A DNA stretch of 64,000 nucleotides, from assembly GCF_000004195.4 (NCBI RefSeq), contig NC_030683.2:72077764-72141763 (forward strand), written 5' to 3'. Each line of letters starts with the position of its first letter. Positions within the stretch are counted from its first letter, which is position 1. The DNA is from Xenopus tropicalis (Eukaryota > Chordata > Amphibia > Anura > Pipidae). The notes under the pieces were generated by a model. The model was given only the letters and a program-made list of their open reading frames with translations. It searched no databases and had not been told where the DNA came from. Positions 22,344 through 36,149 of this stretch are shown here, piece after piece. The translations under genes were made by a program, and so were the position numbers.

Positions 22344-24262
22344 GTCTAGGTCTCATTTATGAAGTGCATGTTAGGGTGAAAAGTGCAAAACACCGTGATT
22401 TCTGCACTTTGCACCCTGCCCTGTCTTTGGTGATCGAAGATCAATGTTCTTCCAGGAATACAGAGCTGTATTCATGAGGGGTAGACTGTAGGAGAAATGC
22501 GGGCATCCCTTTGGTGCCCCTAGCCTGTAAATCATTCAGACTAGCAGCCTAAAGAGCACAAATGGGCACAAGATGCAGCATGCCCTAAGTATAGGGTTGT
22601 GATGCACCAATAGTGCTAAAATGAACTAATGGCCTTAGGACCTTGCCTGACTGATCTACTGTACAGCACCAACTTTCCATACAGCCCAGCAGACAGCCTT
22701 ATAAAAGAGTGGATGTGAGGCATTCCTCCATCCTCACAAAATCAGTGAAACATATCAGTAACAATAAACAATTTTGAAGGAGTCATGCAGAACAGATCTC
22801 TGTCTGGCGGGTATCACACTGTTACCATCATTACACCAATGGTAGCAAATTCTTTTTATGTGGTAACAAATGAATGAATATAATTCATGGAATCTAGCAC
22901 TATAGTTCTGAATAGCCAGCAACCTATACAGCTGTTGAAGTAACTGATCCTTAGGTTTTTAAGCTGATGTGATGAAAGACAATTGTATATCTGTTCATAA
23001 ATAGAGCTTCCTTTTGGAAACAAGTTAAAGAAAAGAATGTGAGTGATAGTGACATTGCTGTGGGGTGTTGCACTGGTACAATTGTTACAAGACAAAATTC
23101 ATCTGGTGACACTAAGCCTCACCCAGCAACTGAGTGGTTAATGCTCTTTGGAGTAACAGCAGTGATGCAAGTGCTCTGGTTTATTTCAGCAAGGGAAGTG
23201 TGTGCAGGGCTGATTAGAGGAATGGCTTCCTCTTTTCCCATAACCTTCAGACCCCCAGTGGCTTGAATGTTTAAAGCCTGCTGCCATTTTCCCTTTATTT
23301 TATGCCTGTTTATTTTTTGGGGAGGGGGAGTTAAGGGCAGTGAACTGAGTTTTGCTCCCACTCAGTCCCTCAACCCTTGAATGTTCCTAATCTAGTCTCT
23401 CCCATTCTCTTCTGGCTGATAGTTCTTTAATATGTTCTTTTATTAGACTCTGCTTTGCCTTCCAAACGTTCCTTTCATCCATCTTTTCAATATCAGTTTC
23501 TATTTTTACTGCCTTGTCACTTTATTATACTCCTTTTCTCTAATTTCCTGCATTCCCCTGCTAAATTATGATACTTTTAGTAGTATATCTATCTTATAGC
23601 ATATTGGCAGTTTCCAATGTCCCATACTTCATCAAGTTTCTCTTAAAGTTCTCTTAACATATAATTTTCAGTTAATCTGTGTTTCTTTATCCCCAATTCC
23701 TATTGCCTTCTTTCTTTGCTTTCAGATTGTGTATTATTCATAAAACCACATTTACTTTATGCTAGCTAGGTATATGAAGTCTAATTTTGGCGACATACAT
23801 CAATATTTCATTCAGACATCCAATGGAACAGCAGGGCCTCTACGATGTAGTTTTGTTGGTCAGTTGGGACTGACCTATGATTCTGATGACTGATCAGACT
23901 TGTGGCCTGAACTATAGTATCAGTACATCTTGGACATGCTAGAATTATCCGTGTACGGGTGCATCTTAATTTTGCATCACCTTCCATTATAAGCCAAAAT
24001 ATCTTTTGTGGTGCCCCAGAGATATGACGTCTTATATGTTGAGGCACAGATGTATACTAGAAAAGAGGATTTGAGGTAGCATGGCGTGTTTAACCTTTAC
24101 AGAAAGTATTTTTGTTGTTGATTTATAAAGAGTTGTGCTGGGATGTACAATTACTGATTTACTAACTAGTGTAAATACATGAGAGATGTTCATTCTAAGG
24201 GTGTGCTATGATTATCTCACAACTTCTGTCTTCAAGTTAGACACATCTTTTTACAATCACTT
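22344..24262. other. Unassigned non-coding DNA, about 1.9 kb
   Basis: A block at about 22345-22615 ('aagtgcatgttagggtgaaa' to 'gccctaagtatagggttg') and one at 23800-24010 look like old repeats but have no readable ends. There is a pyrimidine-rich stretch at 23380-23720. No gene is supported. Confidence 0.4.
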
Positions 24263-24434
24263 TTTACATTATTACATTACATTAACATTTATTTATAAAG
24301 CGCCAACATATTCCGCAGCGCTGTACAATAAGTGGGTTACATACATTGGACATACAGAGTAACATATAAAGCAATCAATAACCGATACAAGAGGTGAAGA
24401 GGGCCCTGCCCAAAAGAGCTTACAATCTACAAAC
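24263..24434 (-). mobile_element. Rex1/CR1-type LINE 3' tail, minus strand
   Basis: Reading the minus strand, the segment starts gtagattgtaagctcttttg, includes 'gggcagggccctcttc' and ends 'gcgctttataaat' followed by taatg-type tail repeats (plus strand 'ttacattattacattacatt'). The pattern 'attgtaagctct ... gcagcgctg ... gctttataaat' parallels the LINE tails at 17974 and 52427, but the body differs, so this is a different subfamily. Confidence 0.75.
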
Positions 24435-25036
24435 TTTGCCCTCTAACCTTAATTTTTTCACCCCAGAAGGGCAAGTTTTCTCTGTCTTTTAGTGTATTTC
24501 ATCTTTCCCATGATTGGGTTATTGTGCCATAACCATTTTACAGTCCACCCCCTCCCCACATACACACATCCCATACATTTTTCCTTACAGCTGCATGCTC
24601 CCAGCTGATGCTTTCAGTGAAGAAGTGAGGACCGTGTCACTTCTAAACATTACAAACATCTGGACTGAGGGACTAGAAGGGCTCCCTGCTGAAATAGATG
24701 GAGCACATAAAATGCTTTACTGGTGGCTGGGAAAAAAACTTTTGCTAACAGTGATGGGGGAGGCAAAAGCCTACACTCCTGAATGGAATTTTTTTAAAAA
24801 AGAAACAAGAAGTAGGAGAATTTTACAACAAAAAGGCAGAAATGTTTATTTTTTAGAATGAGCTGTCTCAAATTACCTTCACTGGAAGGGTTGTGCAAGA
24901 GCGTATCTAAATAAACCTATGACCAAGTTTAAAATGTCAAAACAAGCACAACATTTGTATATAGTTCCTTTACATTACAAATACCCCTTCTCCAATGCAT
25001 CATATCACAGAATAATTTCACTGAGGATCTAATGCA
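24435..25036. other. Unassigned non-coding DNA
   Basis: The frame at 24514-24861 (115 codons) has no recognisable domain, and a stretch of A-rich codons near its end looks random. No gene is claimed. Confidence 0.45.
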
Positions 25037-25391
25037 TTAAAGAGATACTGACACCAGAAATGAAACCTTAGTTACATCTGTCATAACATTGTCTTTGCAC
25101 GCTATTTATAATTTTGCCATAAAAGTATTTGTCATTTACATTCCCTATCTGATCCCCCATGTTCCTCTATGGGGGCAGCCATATTTGTGCAGCAGATGTC
25201 TGTTAGCATTAGAAGCTATAACTGACAGGCTGAGAAGGGACAGTCAGGCTGGCAAAACAATTACTAAACAATTAACAATTACTTACAAAAGCAGCCATAT
25301 CAGCAAAAAATGATCAACACGACCTATAGGCAACTTTTTATGTATATTCATATTTTAAAAAGTTGTTTTTTTCGTGTCAGTATCACTTTAA
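25037..25391. mobile_element. TTAA-flanked MITE, TIR 'gatactgacacc'
   Basis: The ends are ttaaagagatactgacacca and cgtgtcagtatcactttaa, with TTAA at 25037-25040 and 25388-25391 (355 bp). The TTAAAG start and TTAA target place it with T2/Kolobok or piggyBac-type non-autonomous elements. Its interior is unrelated to the T2 copies elsewhere here. It is non-coding; the frame at 25089-25313 is internal. Confidence 0.85.
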
Positions 25392-25805
25392 AATAAGATG
25401 CACACGCAAGTGAATATGCACATAAGGTGTGTCTTATACATTCTAATACCTGCCAGGATTTTCATCCACTGCTTCCTATAAGCTGTGCGCTCGTGTGACC
25501 AGCACACACAATAAATTGTGGTGCACAAAAAGAATTTTGTGTAAAAACACGTAATTTTGTACTGCACTCACCAGTTTGTTAAAAGTGAGGACATGGCTTT
25601 AAAAGTACGCACAAAAGAATTTTTTTGCATACACAGCCATGAAGAAATTAGAGAGCATTGCTTTTCATCTGCATGTGATTGTTGGGCAGCCAAAAGTTCA
25701 TATAGGAATCTGCTATAATGCATTAGTATATTTACATTTACATGCCCATATTATGCATGTAGTTGCAGGGTGGTTAAGCCTTTTAGCTCAATTAAAATAT
25801 CCTAC
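25392..25805. other. Unassigned non-coding DNA
   Basis: No gene or repeat recognised. Confidence 0.45.
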
Positions 25806-25827
25806 CATATATATATATATATATATA
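25806..25827. repeat. (TA)n microsatellite
   Basis: About 11 TA units. Confidence 0.95.
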
Positions 25828-25907
25828 AAATCCTCAGTATGGTGGTGATGTCATAAAGTGTTCTGCATTAGATGACTTGGATCTTGGCATTGACTTATAT
25901 CCTATAT

Positions 25908-26050
25908 TTAATAAAAGGAACAAAGTTTGCCCAGGTGCAATAACCCATATCAACTAATCAGAAGTGTGCTTTTAAACATGTGACTAAAAAAATGCTACCA
26001 GCATTATAGGCTGCTATAAGTGATAAGATCTGTAGTGCCTTTTATTAAAT
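25908..26050. mobile_element. MITE of the 'tttgcccaggtgcaataacc' family, diverged
   Basis: The left half reads 'aataaaaggaacaaagtttg', 'cccaggtgcaataaccca' and 'aatcagaagtgtgcttttaa', matching the copy at 32716-32862. The right half is eroded, ending 'gtgccttttattaaatt'. Confidence 0.6.
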
Positions 26051-26283
26051 TAACCATATTTATGTGTATTTAGTTGGTCACTGTATTGTCATGAGTCAAG
26101 CACATTGTTTCATACACAGTGGGTAAACAAGGTACATTGGTGCACTAGCACACTCATTCCTTCATCTAAAGGGGCACCCACAAGGCAATATTTCATGAGG
26201 CATTTTGTCACCCATGTGATGCACACTGCAGAAGGAAGCCTTATGGCATGATTATGACTTTCAACTGTTTAGCAACAGGCCTT

Positions 26284-26794
26284 TTAAAGAACAAGGAAAG
26301 GTTAATATAAATTAAAAGTAAGTCTAAAGGCATTCTTTTGAAGTACTTACTGCATATCTAAATTCCCAGATCCCTGCTTGCTTCTCTGAGATATGGTGCT
26401 GGCAGCCTACAGCAGTGTGAAGACTACAGTGACATCACTGAAATCTCTCTGTCCTTCCTGTAGGTGCCAGCGGCAGCCTTCAGTAGCAATGCACATGTGC
26501 GTAACTTGATCCTGTCTCCTGTTCTGAGCTACACATGCCCATCAGCCAATCAGAAGTGGATCTGCCAGAGGGGGGGGGGCGGTGGGAGAGGTAATGAAAC
26601 ACATGTGCAGTATGAAGCAAGGAGGGAAAGGAAGGGAAAATACCTTTTTAAAGATGGCTGCCTGTTCAAGGAAACAGATAGAAAATGCGAAGTAAGTGTG
26701 ACTGAGTAAATATATGATTAGGTGAGCCAAAAGTGTGGTGTTTTTACTAAACAATAGGAGGAGTATTGGGCAGTATGCTTGCATTCCCCTTTAA
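26284..26794. mobile_element. T2/Kolobok-type MITE, 511 bp
   Basis: It is bounded by TTAA (26284-26287, 26791-26794) with ends ttaaagaacaaggaaaggtt and ttgcattcccctttaa. The interior is nearly the same as the element at 61431-61931 ('gatatggtgctggcagccta', 'ctgtccttcctgtaggtgcc'). This copy has an extra 'caaggaaacagata' block near 26664 that the other lacks. The antiparallel frames at 26464-26709 and 26542-26784 lie wholly inside it and are not genes. Confidence 0.88.
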
Positions 26795-29700
26795 AGCCTT
26801 CTCAATTCAAAGGCATTTTGTCATCTTGTGAGTGATGCTGCATGTTGGCCTAAGAGATGCACCTACTCTAACACAACAGGGGGAAAGCCCACGTGTTTTT
26901 TTTTCTATAAACTGAAGATGCTGTTTTTTTGTAAAGAACAAGTCATTATGTGTTTCATGCAGGCTTGCCACCTTTTCTGGAGAAAATGCCAGCCTTTCTA
27001 TACTTTTATCTTTCTTTCCTATTATTAACATTGGCATTAAGCATCAATGCTGTGGTACTGGCCAAACTAAGTCAAAGTGTAATACAAAACTTGTAAGGTT
27101 AAAATTGCCCTTCTATATGAGGAAGTTCTGCATTCTAAAATGTATTTCTTAAATTATGGTCCAAAAATGCCAATTGTTGTTAGCCAAATATATATTTGCA
27201 GCTGCTGCAGTAAAACTAGCAGTTTTCATTGTAGAAATGGAGGAAATCACACAATCTGTCAAAAGTAAAACAAATTTGCTGTGTTAAACTTGATCCATTA
27301 AATGAACACAAGACTGTGTGTACCAGTCATCTGACAGTTCAGTAAAAATACCCATGAGGGTTTCCCTGCTAAAAAAATCTGCCTAGAGCCAAACTCTTTC
27401 ATACCTAAACTGATTCATATTCTTGTAAAAGACAGAAGGGCCCCATTCATATCTCTAATTGAAAGAAAGATATGGTCTGATTAGGCAGCAACAGTCTGAG
27501 AAGGGGGTGGAAGACAAAGGGCTGGACTTTTATTTAAAGAAGAATGAAGACCCTCACAGATGAAAATGTGTTTCTAGTGAAGTCATGTGCAGCTGGATAG
27601 GAATCTTCAAGGGATTCTCTGATCTGCCATATTAACTCTTTCAGAGCCCAGAATGGTGAATATGTCCCTTGAGAATTATTGTAACAAACAGTCTGTTCCA
27701 TAAGAAACTCACTCTAAAATTTCATAGCTATTTCTCTGTATTTGGAAATGTTTTTTTACTAATACCATCAGTTGTTATAACAGTTACTGTCTATTTTAGA
27801 TGTTGGTTAACACTTTCTCTAAATACACTGAGAAATATGTACAGTTGCAAGTAAAATTAGCTAAACTGCGTAGAGGTTTAGCATACTTACTGAGTCTCAA
27901 AAAAACATGTGTCAGCTCTGAGGGACGGCTCTCTAGGGTGAAAGGTTGTCAGCAGCCATAGAAATATATCACCAACCATCAAGGTCATGTTAGGTGTTGG
28001 AGAAGATAATCACCTCACATGACCAACAAATAAATTCACTAACAAGTGGCAGTATCTTTTCAGATTTCACAAAAAGCTTCAAGGACTCTTTGTGGCTGTT
28101 TATGTCACAAAGTGATAAGGTTAAATGTATCTGTAAGTAAGGTAAAGAAGTTCTGCTTTTTCCAAAAGTGCAGACTCCTCCTAATATATCATTCAGCCCA
28201 GCAGATGTTCCTTATGAAATCTCAGAATCATTCATGTCTGCATGTCCCACTGGGGGTGACGGTGGAGGAGGTGGGGGTCTGGGGAAAATGAACCAGAAGG
28301 AAAATGAAATTGCCTTAGTTAAAAATAGGATGAAAATTCTTTGGAGAATGCTGGGTATTTCACAAGAGTGTGTATCAGTGTCTATGACTGCGCCATGAGA
28401 TGCCGCATTTATGTGTGCATGACTAGGTCTGACAGAGCACATATAAGACTGTATGACTAAATCTGAGCCTACAAATGGTTCTGTTTTGTAAATGTTTTGC
28501 AAATGTGAATTCTTATCATTTAAGAAATGCATTTTAGCTTCTATGGAAGTGTGTTCACGTCTACTCTAGCAAAGCTCTTGCTGTGGTGATTTATATATGA
28601 GCAAAGGTATTTGTGGGTATGCAAGTGTGTTTATATCTGACTCTGAGCATATCTGGTTGCGTGCACATTTAAGCAGTGTTTGGAAAATTCAACACAGCTG
28701 GAAGAATGCATTTATTTATTTATTTCTAACTGATGGTTTTAAAGAGGTCTGGACTGGAGCCTGGAAGAAAAAGGCCTGGGAAAAGATACCCACTAAAGAG
28801 GTCACAAACTGGGAGGGTTGAGTGGCATAGTCTGGTGGGCCAAAAAAGCATATTTATCAAGATAAGACAGGACTTTATAATAATTTCCAGTTTGAAGATA
28901 TTAACAGACTTGTACAAATTTAGCTGGGGACTGTCATGCATATTCAGCCATTACTTTTGTTAATTAGTGAACATGCTGAATTGCATTATATAACTACATA
29001 CCAGTACAAAAGAGTATTGTCTTAAATTACTGGTAATACATTAGAAAGAAAAAGTTAAATGAACTATTACATGAAACACATAAGGGCTCATTTATGATTT
29101 CAAGTGTGTCTGACGTAGATTTAAGAGTGTATACTAGCAGTCAAACAAGCTCCTTACAATTCTGCATTATTTATTTGAGCATCCATTCATTTGTAATGAA
29201 AATGTGCCTACTAAAGCAAAGGAATGAAAGGTGCTAAGCATTTCCTGGTCTAGTCACCTATAACAACCAATATTTTTTTTGTTGTTGTCATACAGCTGAC
29301 TAGTAAATGATAAATGGGTGATTAGATCATTAGCAACCTTTGCACTTTTTAAGTTACATTACCCCATCTTTTTGTTGTCATACAGTTTCACTAAATGTAA
29401 ATTAATTTCTTGTTCTTTTCTCACAGCTATTCCTTTCAGCACCTTCCTCAGATACCTTGCGTTACAAATATGGCTACAATACTTTTTTGGGCCATCTAAA
29501 GTAAAAGAGAAGCCAGTTTATCAAGCTCTGATCTTAAATTTGATATGAAGACCGCATGCATAAATATTTAGAGAAATATTGTACCTTCTGGTAGTTTTCC
29601 TCACTGTGCTCAGTACTAACTGCTTATTATACTTAGGTCAACAGTAAATAGTGTGTTGAGAATGTGACAACTGTTTTAAATTATATTTTTACAAGCTTCA

Positions 29701-32700
29701 GAAAGGATTGTCTCACACTTGCGTTTAGAATGCGTTCAAGTAATACATACTTTTACAGTAAATAGACATGATAGCTAGTAATGAAAGAAAAAGAAAAAAG
29801 CAGCCTATTGTGAAAAACAGGTTAAAAGGCAAAGGGTATCAGGTGTCTTTGTGAAAGAAACAAGACTAGTTTTCACAATAGGACAAACTGAATAACCGTT
29901 GCATAATTCAAGGTAAATTTGAGTAAAAGTGAGAAAAGTTTGTGCTTTACCAGCAATGATAGGTGTGACTCACAAACCACAACTGGAGGGGAACTATGTG
30001 TCTACTGATCAATGTATAACTAAAAGCTATTTTTTTACATACACAGAACTGCAATATATATTACTCATTTTACCAAGTTTTTTTATTTTTAAAAAGCACA
30101 ACCTATATGGGAAAAGATGGAAGAATGATGATTTATGAAAGCCACATCTATAGAAAAAGGAAAATCTATAGCAAAGGTTTTCTATTTTCCAGCTTCTTGA
30201 TCATTCCATACTGGGTGCAAAGTCTGCAGCATTGTAATAAAGGCCTGTCTTAGGTCACTTAAAAAAATTCAGGTAAAAGAGTTGGTAACTGGTAATGCAC
30301 ATTTTGTCACTAATTTAGCTTAACCCAATCACTAAAATATGACCACATATGTACAAGTCCATGGCTATGTTTGTACAATAACCATGGCTACCAATAATTA
30401 ATTAATTGCAAATGCATGCATTCATAACATACAAGCAAAAAAATGTAATAATCATGCTTCCAACATTAAATTACTCAGTGAGCTTCATGCACAGACATAT
30501 GTCACCAGAATCACAGTGTAAGACAGGACAAGTTTACCTGCACGGTCAGTGACTGATGGTACTTCCTGAATGGCCAGTTCATGCCAAGGATATTCATATT
30601 TATGCTGCCAGCGATTTACTGGAAATGCATATGATGCATTTGAATGCTGGTAATTGGATACTGGGTTTTGAATCTGTTTGGAAATACAAAAACATACAAA
30701 AACCTAAATGCATTTTAGAACAATTACAAATATTCTTTTAGGTAAGCTACTGTTTAGCTACAGAGCATGTCAGCCTTCTTAGAATTTTAATGATTGCTTC
30801 CTTCAGCTCAGAAAACAGAACAACTACTGCCACATTTTCTAGCAATACTTGGCATAACCTGCAATTGCATCAAAAGAGTTCAACAAGCTCCATTCAATTC
30901 TGAAAAAAGATGGCAGCTACTGATTTCCTATCTGAATAAGTTAGAATATAGGGAATAATAAAGTAATAAAAGTTGGATACATGAGCACATTCTTTTAAGT
31001 TGTTTAATGGATCAGTGAATTGCAAAAAAATCAAAACAAAAACCTGCAAGGTTGTATTGCATAGGGGGAGACTAACACAAATATCAAACTTCTTGATTAA
31101 AGTTCTGCTTTAATTGATTCAAATAATTAATTAAGGACAGATTTCTATTCAACAAACAATGATTTGCCCGTTGGTCTGAATAGATCTTGGCCGCTTACAC
31201 CAACAACTAGACATGACAAAAAAACTTGATAAACTGAAAAAAAGTTGATCTACAGGAGAAAAGTAATTTTTTGTCAAGAATAGATGCAATTTTACATCTT
31301 TCATAAATTAATCCTATTGTGATACAATACAGTACATTTCTGCACAGTTCACTGAACAAAACAAATAGTAAATCTAGATACATTTTACAACCAAATTTAC
31401 TTTGTATTTTTACAGTGATTTACAAATGGATATCCTATAGACAATTAATACAATATGCTAAATTAATTTCAAAGCTGCTAAACCTATAAAATACATACCC
31501 AAAATTCTAAGGCATATAATTACAGAAAATTGGGGCACTGTAAATTTAAATAAGCATGCTAGGTGCATGGCCCATAAAAAGTCTACATTTGGCCCTTAAT
31601 ACCCATGCTTATTAATTCATGTTGCTAGCCAAAAACTGCATAGGGCAATGGATGCAATCTTAGTCTACTGGGTCTGCACTGGCTCCTCAAGTGATATGAA
31701 TGGAAACTGAACCAATATGAGGCTTCTATTAGTATATTCAGCAACAAATGACACATTGATTTGTTACAAAGGGACATTTTAGGCTCATGACACAAAGCCA
31801 AAAGCCAGTAGTCTGTCAATTGTTTTAATGGAAAAAGCCTTGTCAGCCGTGAAAAATGACCAATGAGACTGTAAGGCATGTGCCATGAGTTCTAGACTAG
31901 TTTCTAGTTATTATGGCATATGCCACCGATTAATCTATTCAATTATTTACAGGTTTTAAGACACTAACTGAAACAGCTGCTCCTGATAAGATGAACTAAA
32001 TATGAGCACACACAGGCAAATTTTTTAGGTTATCGTTCTGATTTTGTTCAGTCTGTCCACACATGTCAATGTACAGCCTGCTCCAAACTGATTGATTAGC
32101 CTGTGGAAATACAGATGAAACAGAAATACTGCAGTGCCATCCCTTATCAACTCTCAGATTATACAAGAACACATAGGGACACAAGACAATTAGAAAACAT
32201 TTTTTTAACAAAATAATAGAAAACATATTTTTAGAGCTTTTTTTATTTAAAAAAGTGTCATAAATTAATAGGCAACTGTATTACAAAGCAGCCTTTAAAG
32301 GCTCTGAGAACCATTCTTTGGGCAGATGTTTTACAAAATGTAGTTGAAAATACTGAGTATATATAAGATCTCCGAAGAAAGGAACCCAGAGCAATGCTTG
32401 CTTTTCCTTTATATGTTGTAGTGAGCCATTAAATGTATCCTCCTCATGCCATTTTTTGTTTAAACTCCAGCTTGAAGGTTCAACTTTTGGCCAGGGACCC
32501 CATTGAATGTCTAACCATTGGCCAGGGACCCCTTTACACTCCTGCTAATTAAAATTTAATGTTTATTTAACAACAACAACTATCTCTGGAATCCAAGCTA
32601 CTCTAAATAAGAGAACAGAAACTTCTAAAAGCAGTAAATTATAAGCAAAAATGAGTCTAGTCAGATATCAAATATTTTGCCTGCATGCCAAAAATATACT

Positions 32701-32715
32701 TTCCCACATACGTAA
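26795..32715. other. Long repeat-poor non-coding stretch, about 5.9 kb
   Basis: I see no confident gene, RNA gene or mobile element across this stretch. The block at about 27460-27680 and the one at 28040-28420 look like unique sequence. A pair of 'tggccagggacccc' motifs 37 bp apart near 32489-32531 may be the end of an old hAT-like repeat. Short frames on both strands have no domain features. Confidence 0.5.
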
Positions 32716-32862
32716 TAAAAGGCATTAAGTTTGCCCAATAGCAGTAACCCATAGCAAACAATAGGATGTTTGCTTTTAAACAGGTGACCAGTAAATTCTA
32801 CCTGCTGATTGGTTGCTATGGGTTACTGCTCTTGGGCAAACTGAATGGCTTTTATTCCATAA
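32716..32862. mobile_element. MITE of the 'tgctgattggttgctatggg' family
   Basis: The inverted ends are 'ataaaaggcattaagtttgc' and 'gcaaactgaatggcttttat'. Internal 'agcagtaacccatagcaaac' pairs with 'attggttgctatgggttact', so the whole 147 bp folds back on itself. Relatives are at 15656 and 25908. Confidence 0.78.
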
Positions 32863-35800
32863 CCCCATTTATGTTTTTTTCCTTCATCTAAACAGGCTCA
32901 CGATTCAATGCACATCTTTCATAGTTAAGTGCAACAAATTGTTTAATATTTACAGGAACGGTTATGCTAGTTAAACACTAATAAATATTAAAGGCCATGT
33001 ATCCTGGTTTTTAGAAACAAAGTTCACCAGTGTCAGTACCTTCCCTGCAGCTGTTGCTAGCTTGCTATTGTATTTTCCAAGAACAAGAGTAGCATACATT
33101 TCTGTATTCTACTACTCTCTTATCTGTGATATCTGTAAGAAATATATATGGCTACAACTGACTTTGTGTGTCATGATTAGACCCTTTTGTAACTATACAT
33201 GGTAATTTCATTCATATTTGGTCAGGCAATATGGCCAAATTTTGCTGCCTAACCAATTGACATGGAAGAGTAATGGGGCATCAGCAGATACAAAAGTAAG
33301 AGAAGGCACATCTTCTCAATATATGTGTGATCCACCTATCATCTAAATAACAGAGAAATGCTATTTAGCCATTCCTATGCATGACTAAATCTCTGACCAC
33401 TTAGTTTGAGAGTCTCAGTTTAATAAATTTCCAGTGCTTTACAATTGTTTGCGGACCAGTAAGAGTTGCTGGAGTTTGAGAACCTAAGGGTGAAGACACA
33501 CGGAGCTACTAAGTAGCAGCTACTTGTCACTAGAAACAGCATTGCTGTATTATGGAGCTTCCTTGATAACAATTTCTACATAATAGATTCCATACCTGTA
33601 CAGCACATTGTGTCTCACAAAAGTAAATTCAATCAGCCTCTATTTAAGTGCTTTTGTTTTTGTTGTTTATGGAGAAATGTTTAAATGTGAATATTAACCA
33701 AAGGAATATTTTGGGTGCCAACTACAGAACTTTACAGAAATATAATAGGAAAGCCTTAAGATGTTGAGGGCAACAGGTTGGACATTCCTGAGGACATTGT
33801 GACTTTAGTGAGGTAAATTTCACTGAGGCTGAGGTTCCAGGGCCTTTTCTATCCAGCCTATGATCATAACTGCTACTGCTTAAAAATACCTGTTCCTTCT
33901 TTTGCAAAAAGAGTTAAACATTAAATCAATATTTATTCTAAATCTAGATATATAAACTAACTAAATTTGTTCTGTATTTAAAGAAAATTGAGTGCATTTG
34001 TTTTTATGACAGAGACTTCTATCATTCCTTTCATCATTTTTTGTGGTTAGAATGTCAGTCTGTAAGCGCTACACTGTTCAACTGTAGCACAGTGAAACTT
34101 ACAGCAGTGCTACACATGTATAAACCAGTAATTGTAGCAAAGGAAGCAGTTTCCTGTTATTTTGCAGGTGCAGAATAATGACTGATCTGCCCAATATTTT
34201 TTAGGTTAACATAAATATATTTTGGTTATTTAGAAGGCAGCTCCATTTCCCTGAAAACAAACAAAACATTACCTTTGTGGCTTTTATAAACTTGTTTCAT
34301 TTGTTCTTTAGAACCATATCACACAATCCTGATGATGATTTTATGATATAAATACTCCAGAGATTAAAAAATGCAAACATATACAAAAAAATTAAGACCC
34401 ATAGCTAACAATGCCATTACTAAGTATATTCATGCATGAGTGATAATAAAGTTTACCATTTCTTTCAATAAATACTGTGAATACTAAAGAAATTGTATCT
34501 TAAGCAGTAAAGTTTCCTAGAGCACATTTTGACTTTGTCATGTTAAACTTGTACTCTTGGGGAAAAAGGTCAGTTTATATTTAAGTACCATACATCTGTT
34601 CAAGGTATGGTATTGTACAGGGGTCCTATGCAAAATAAGGAGGAAGAGGCAAGCAGCTCCCACTCATGCATGAATGCAAATATGCAGAGGGGGCTTTCTC
34701 TCTGCACACAATGCTCTCGTAATTTACTGTTTTTAAAGGGACAATACACATCTACATGTTACAATATCCAAATTAAATGGGGCTGTAGTGAAAAAAAATG
34801 TGTTCTGCAATGTGACGGCAACTGGATTATTTTTTTAAACCCCAACTAGGATCCTCCCCTAGGAACTGGCAGAGACAGATTAAGCATTGATAATCTAATT
34901 ACAAAATGAAAGAGTCAATGTTCAGGTCCTTAAGTTTCTTCTCCTCCAACATATTCACAAACCAAAGTCCTCATTTATAACCGCAGTAGTGGTTGAGCAG
35001 CAAAAATGGATGCAGTCCATTAAAGATATTATTGCCCAGGGCCATATTTATTTATAGGCACCCTAGAGCTCATGACTAGGGTGGACTTAGGAAGGCACCG
35101 TACATATATAAACATATATAAAAAAGGGAAATGCTGAAAGAAATTGCCCCCATCAACTGCTGAAAATTTTTTTTGTTTTAGCATTTTGTTTTCTTGGGGG
35201 GGGGGGGTACCTTATAGGCTGGTGATCAGTGCATGTGCAGTAAGCAAACTCTATTGCGCATTGCAAAAGTGCAAATGAGGGCCAAAAGAAAAACACTCTG
35301 AATGTGTTCTGTTCACACAATGGGGCTCTTTTACTCATGCCTTGGACGCAAGTACTTTTAATAATGCCTTGGAAGCAAATAAAGGCAACTCTGTATATAA
35401 CTCCTCCCATATGTAGGTGGTAACTCTAGGGCACTATTGCACCTTGCTCCCCCAGCACTACCTAACTTAAGTATCTAAATAACATTCAAGTTAACATGCA
35501 ACCCTGAGTAGGTGGTTGAATAGGGTACTCCAACACACTGCCTAGTCTTCTTCTCATGGCTACATCACTGGTGAGTGCAGACAGTGCTGTATTCATTGGA
35601 GATGAAAAGTTAGACATGTATGCCCCTCTCATCCAGGTGTACTACAATCAGGTGTACTACAATCAGGACTTTTGTCCTTTGCATGGAACTGCATTTGTAC
35701 AGACTTACTAATACTTATATTGCTCTCAATATTATACACTAATTATGTTGCCCTCCCCTGCTTAGGTCAAAAACAGGGAGAGGGGTCGCACCATGACTCT

Positions 35801-36149
35801 GACCCAAGGTTCCACTGCAGCCATTTTGTGACATTACATTGCAGCCAAGTTGTGACAGGTGTGCAGCCAAGTTGTGACCCATTTTTATAACAGTACTGAT
35901 ACACTAGGGTAGGACACAGGCGTTATGGATGGAACATTAGTGTTCCAGTTCCATAGACAGGCTCAGGGGAGGATTAGAGATATCCAGAATCTTCCTTCCG
36001 GACAATGAATACAGAACCAACTTTTCAAAATGTGAAAATTAACTTGTTTGTTTGGCCAACTGTAGCACTACAAGATTCCTTGTAGTGACTGCCCTGTAGG
36101 ATATATGTTTGTTACACAAGGTCTAAACTGACCCCACTCCATGAATGTT
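32863..36149. other. Mostly unassigned DNA with small repeat fragments
   Basis: At 33487-33545 'taagggtgaagacacacgga' and 'gctactaagtagcagctact' are half of a short MITE type. At 33548-33600 there is a fragment of the CAGGTATGGG family ('gattccatacctgtaca'). At 35197-35208 there is a G homopolymer. At about 35635-35667 a 15-bp unit, aggtgtactacaatc, is tandemly duplicated. No gene is supported. Confidence 0.45.

Noticed and set aside
24514..24861. 115-codon open frame as an exon
   Set aside because: There is no recognisable domain, it ends in low-complexity A-rich codons, and no splice or promoter features support it.
26464..26784. Overlapping frames of 80-81 codons
   Set aside because: They lie wholly inside a T2 MITE, and the sister copy at 61431 shows the same kind of frame.
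28046..28532. Overlapping frames with a Gly-rich or Pro-rich run
   Set aside because: The run comes from a local 'ggtggaggaggtggggg' tract. The frames overlap on both strands and no splice context or domain is evident.
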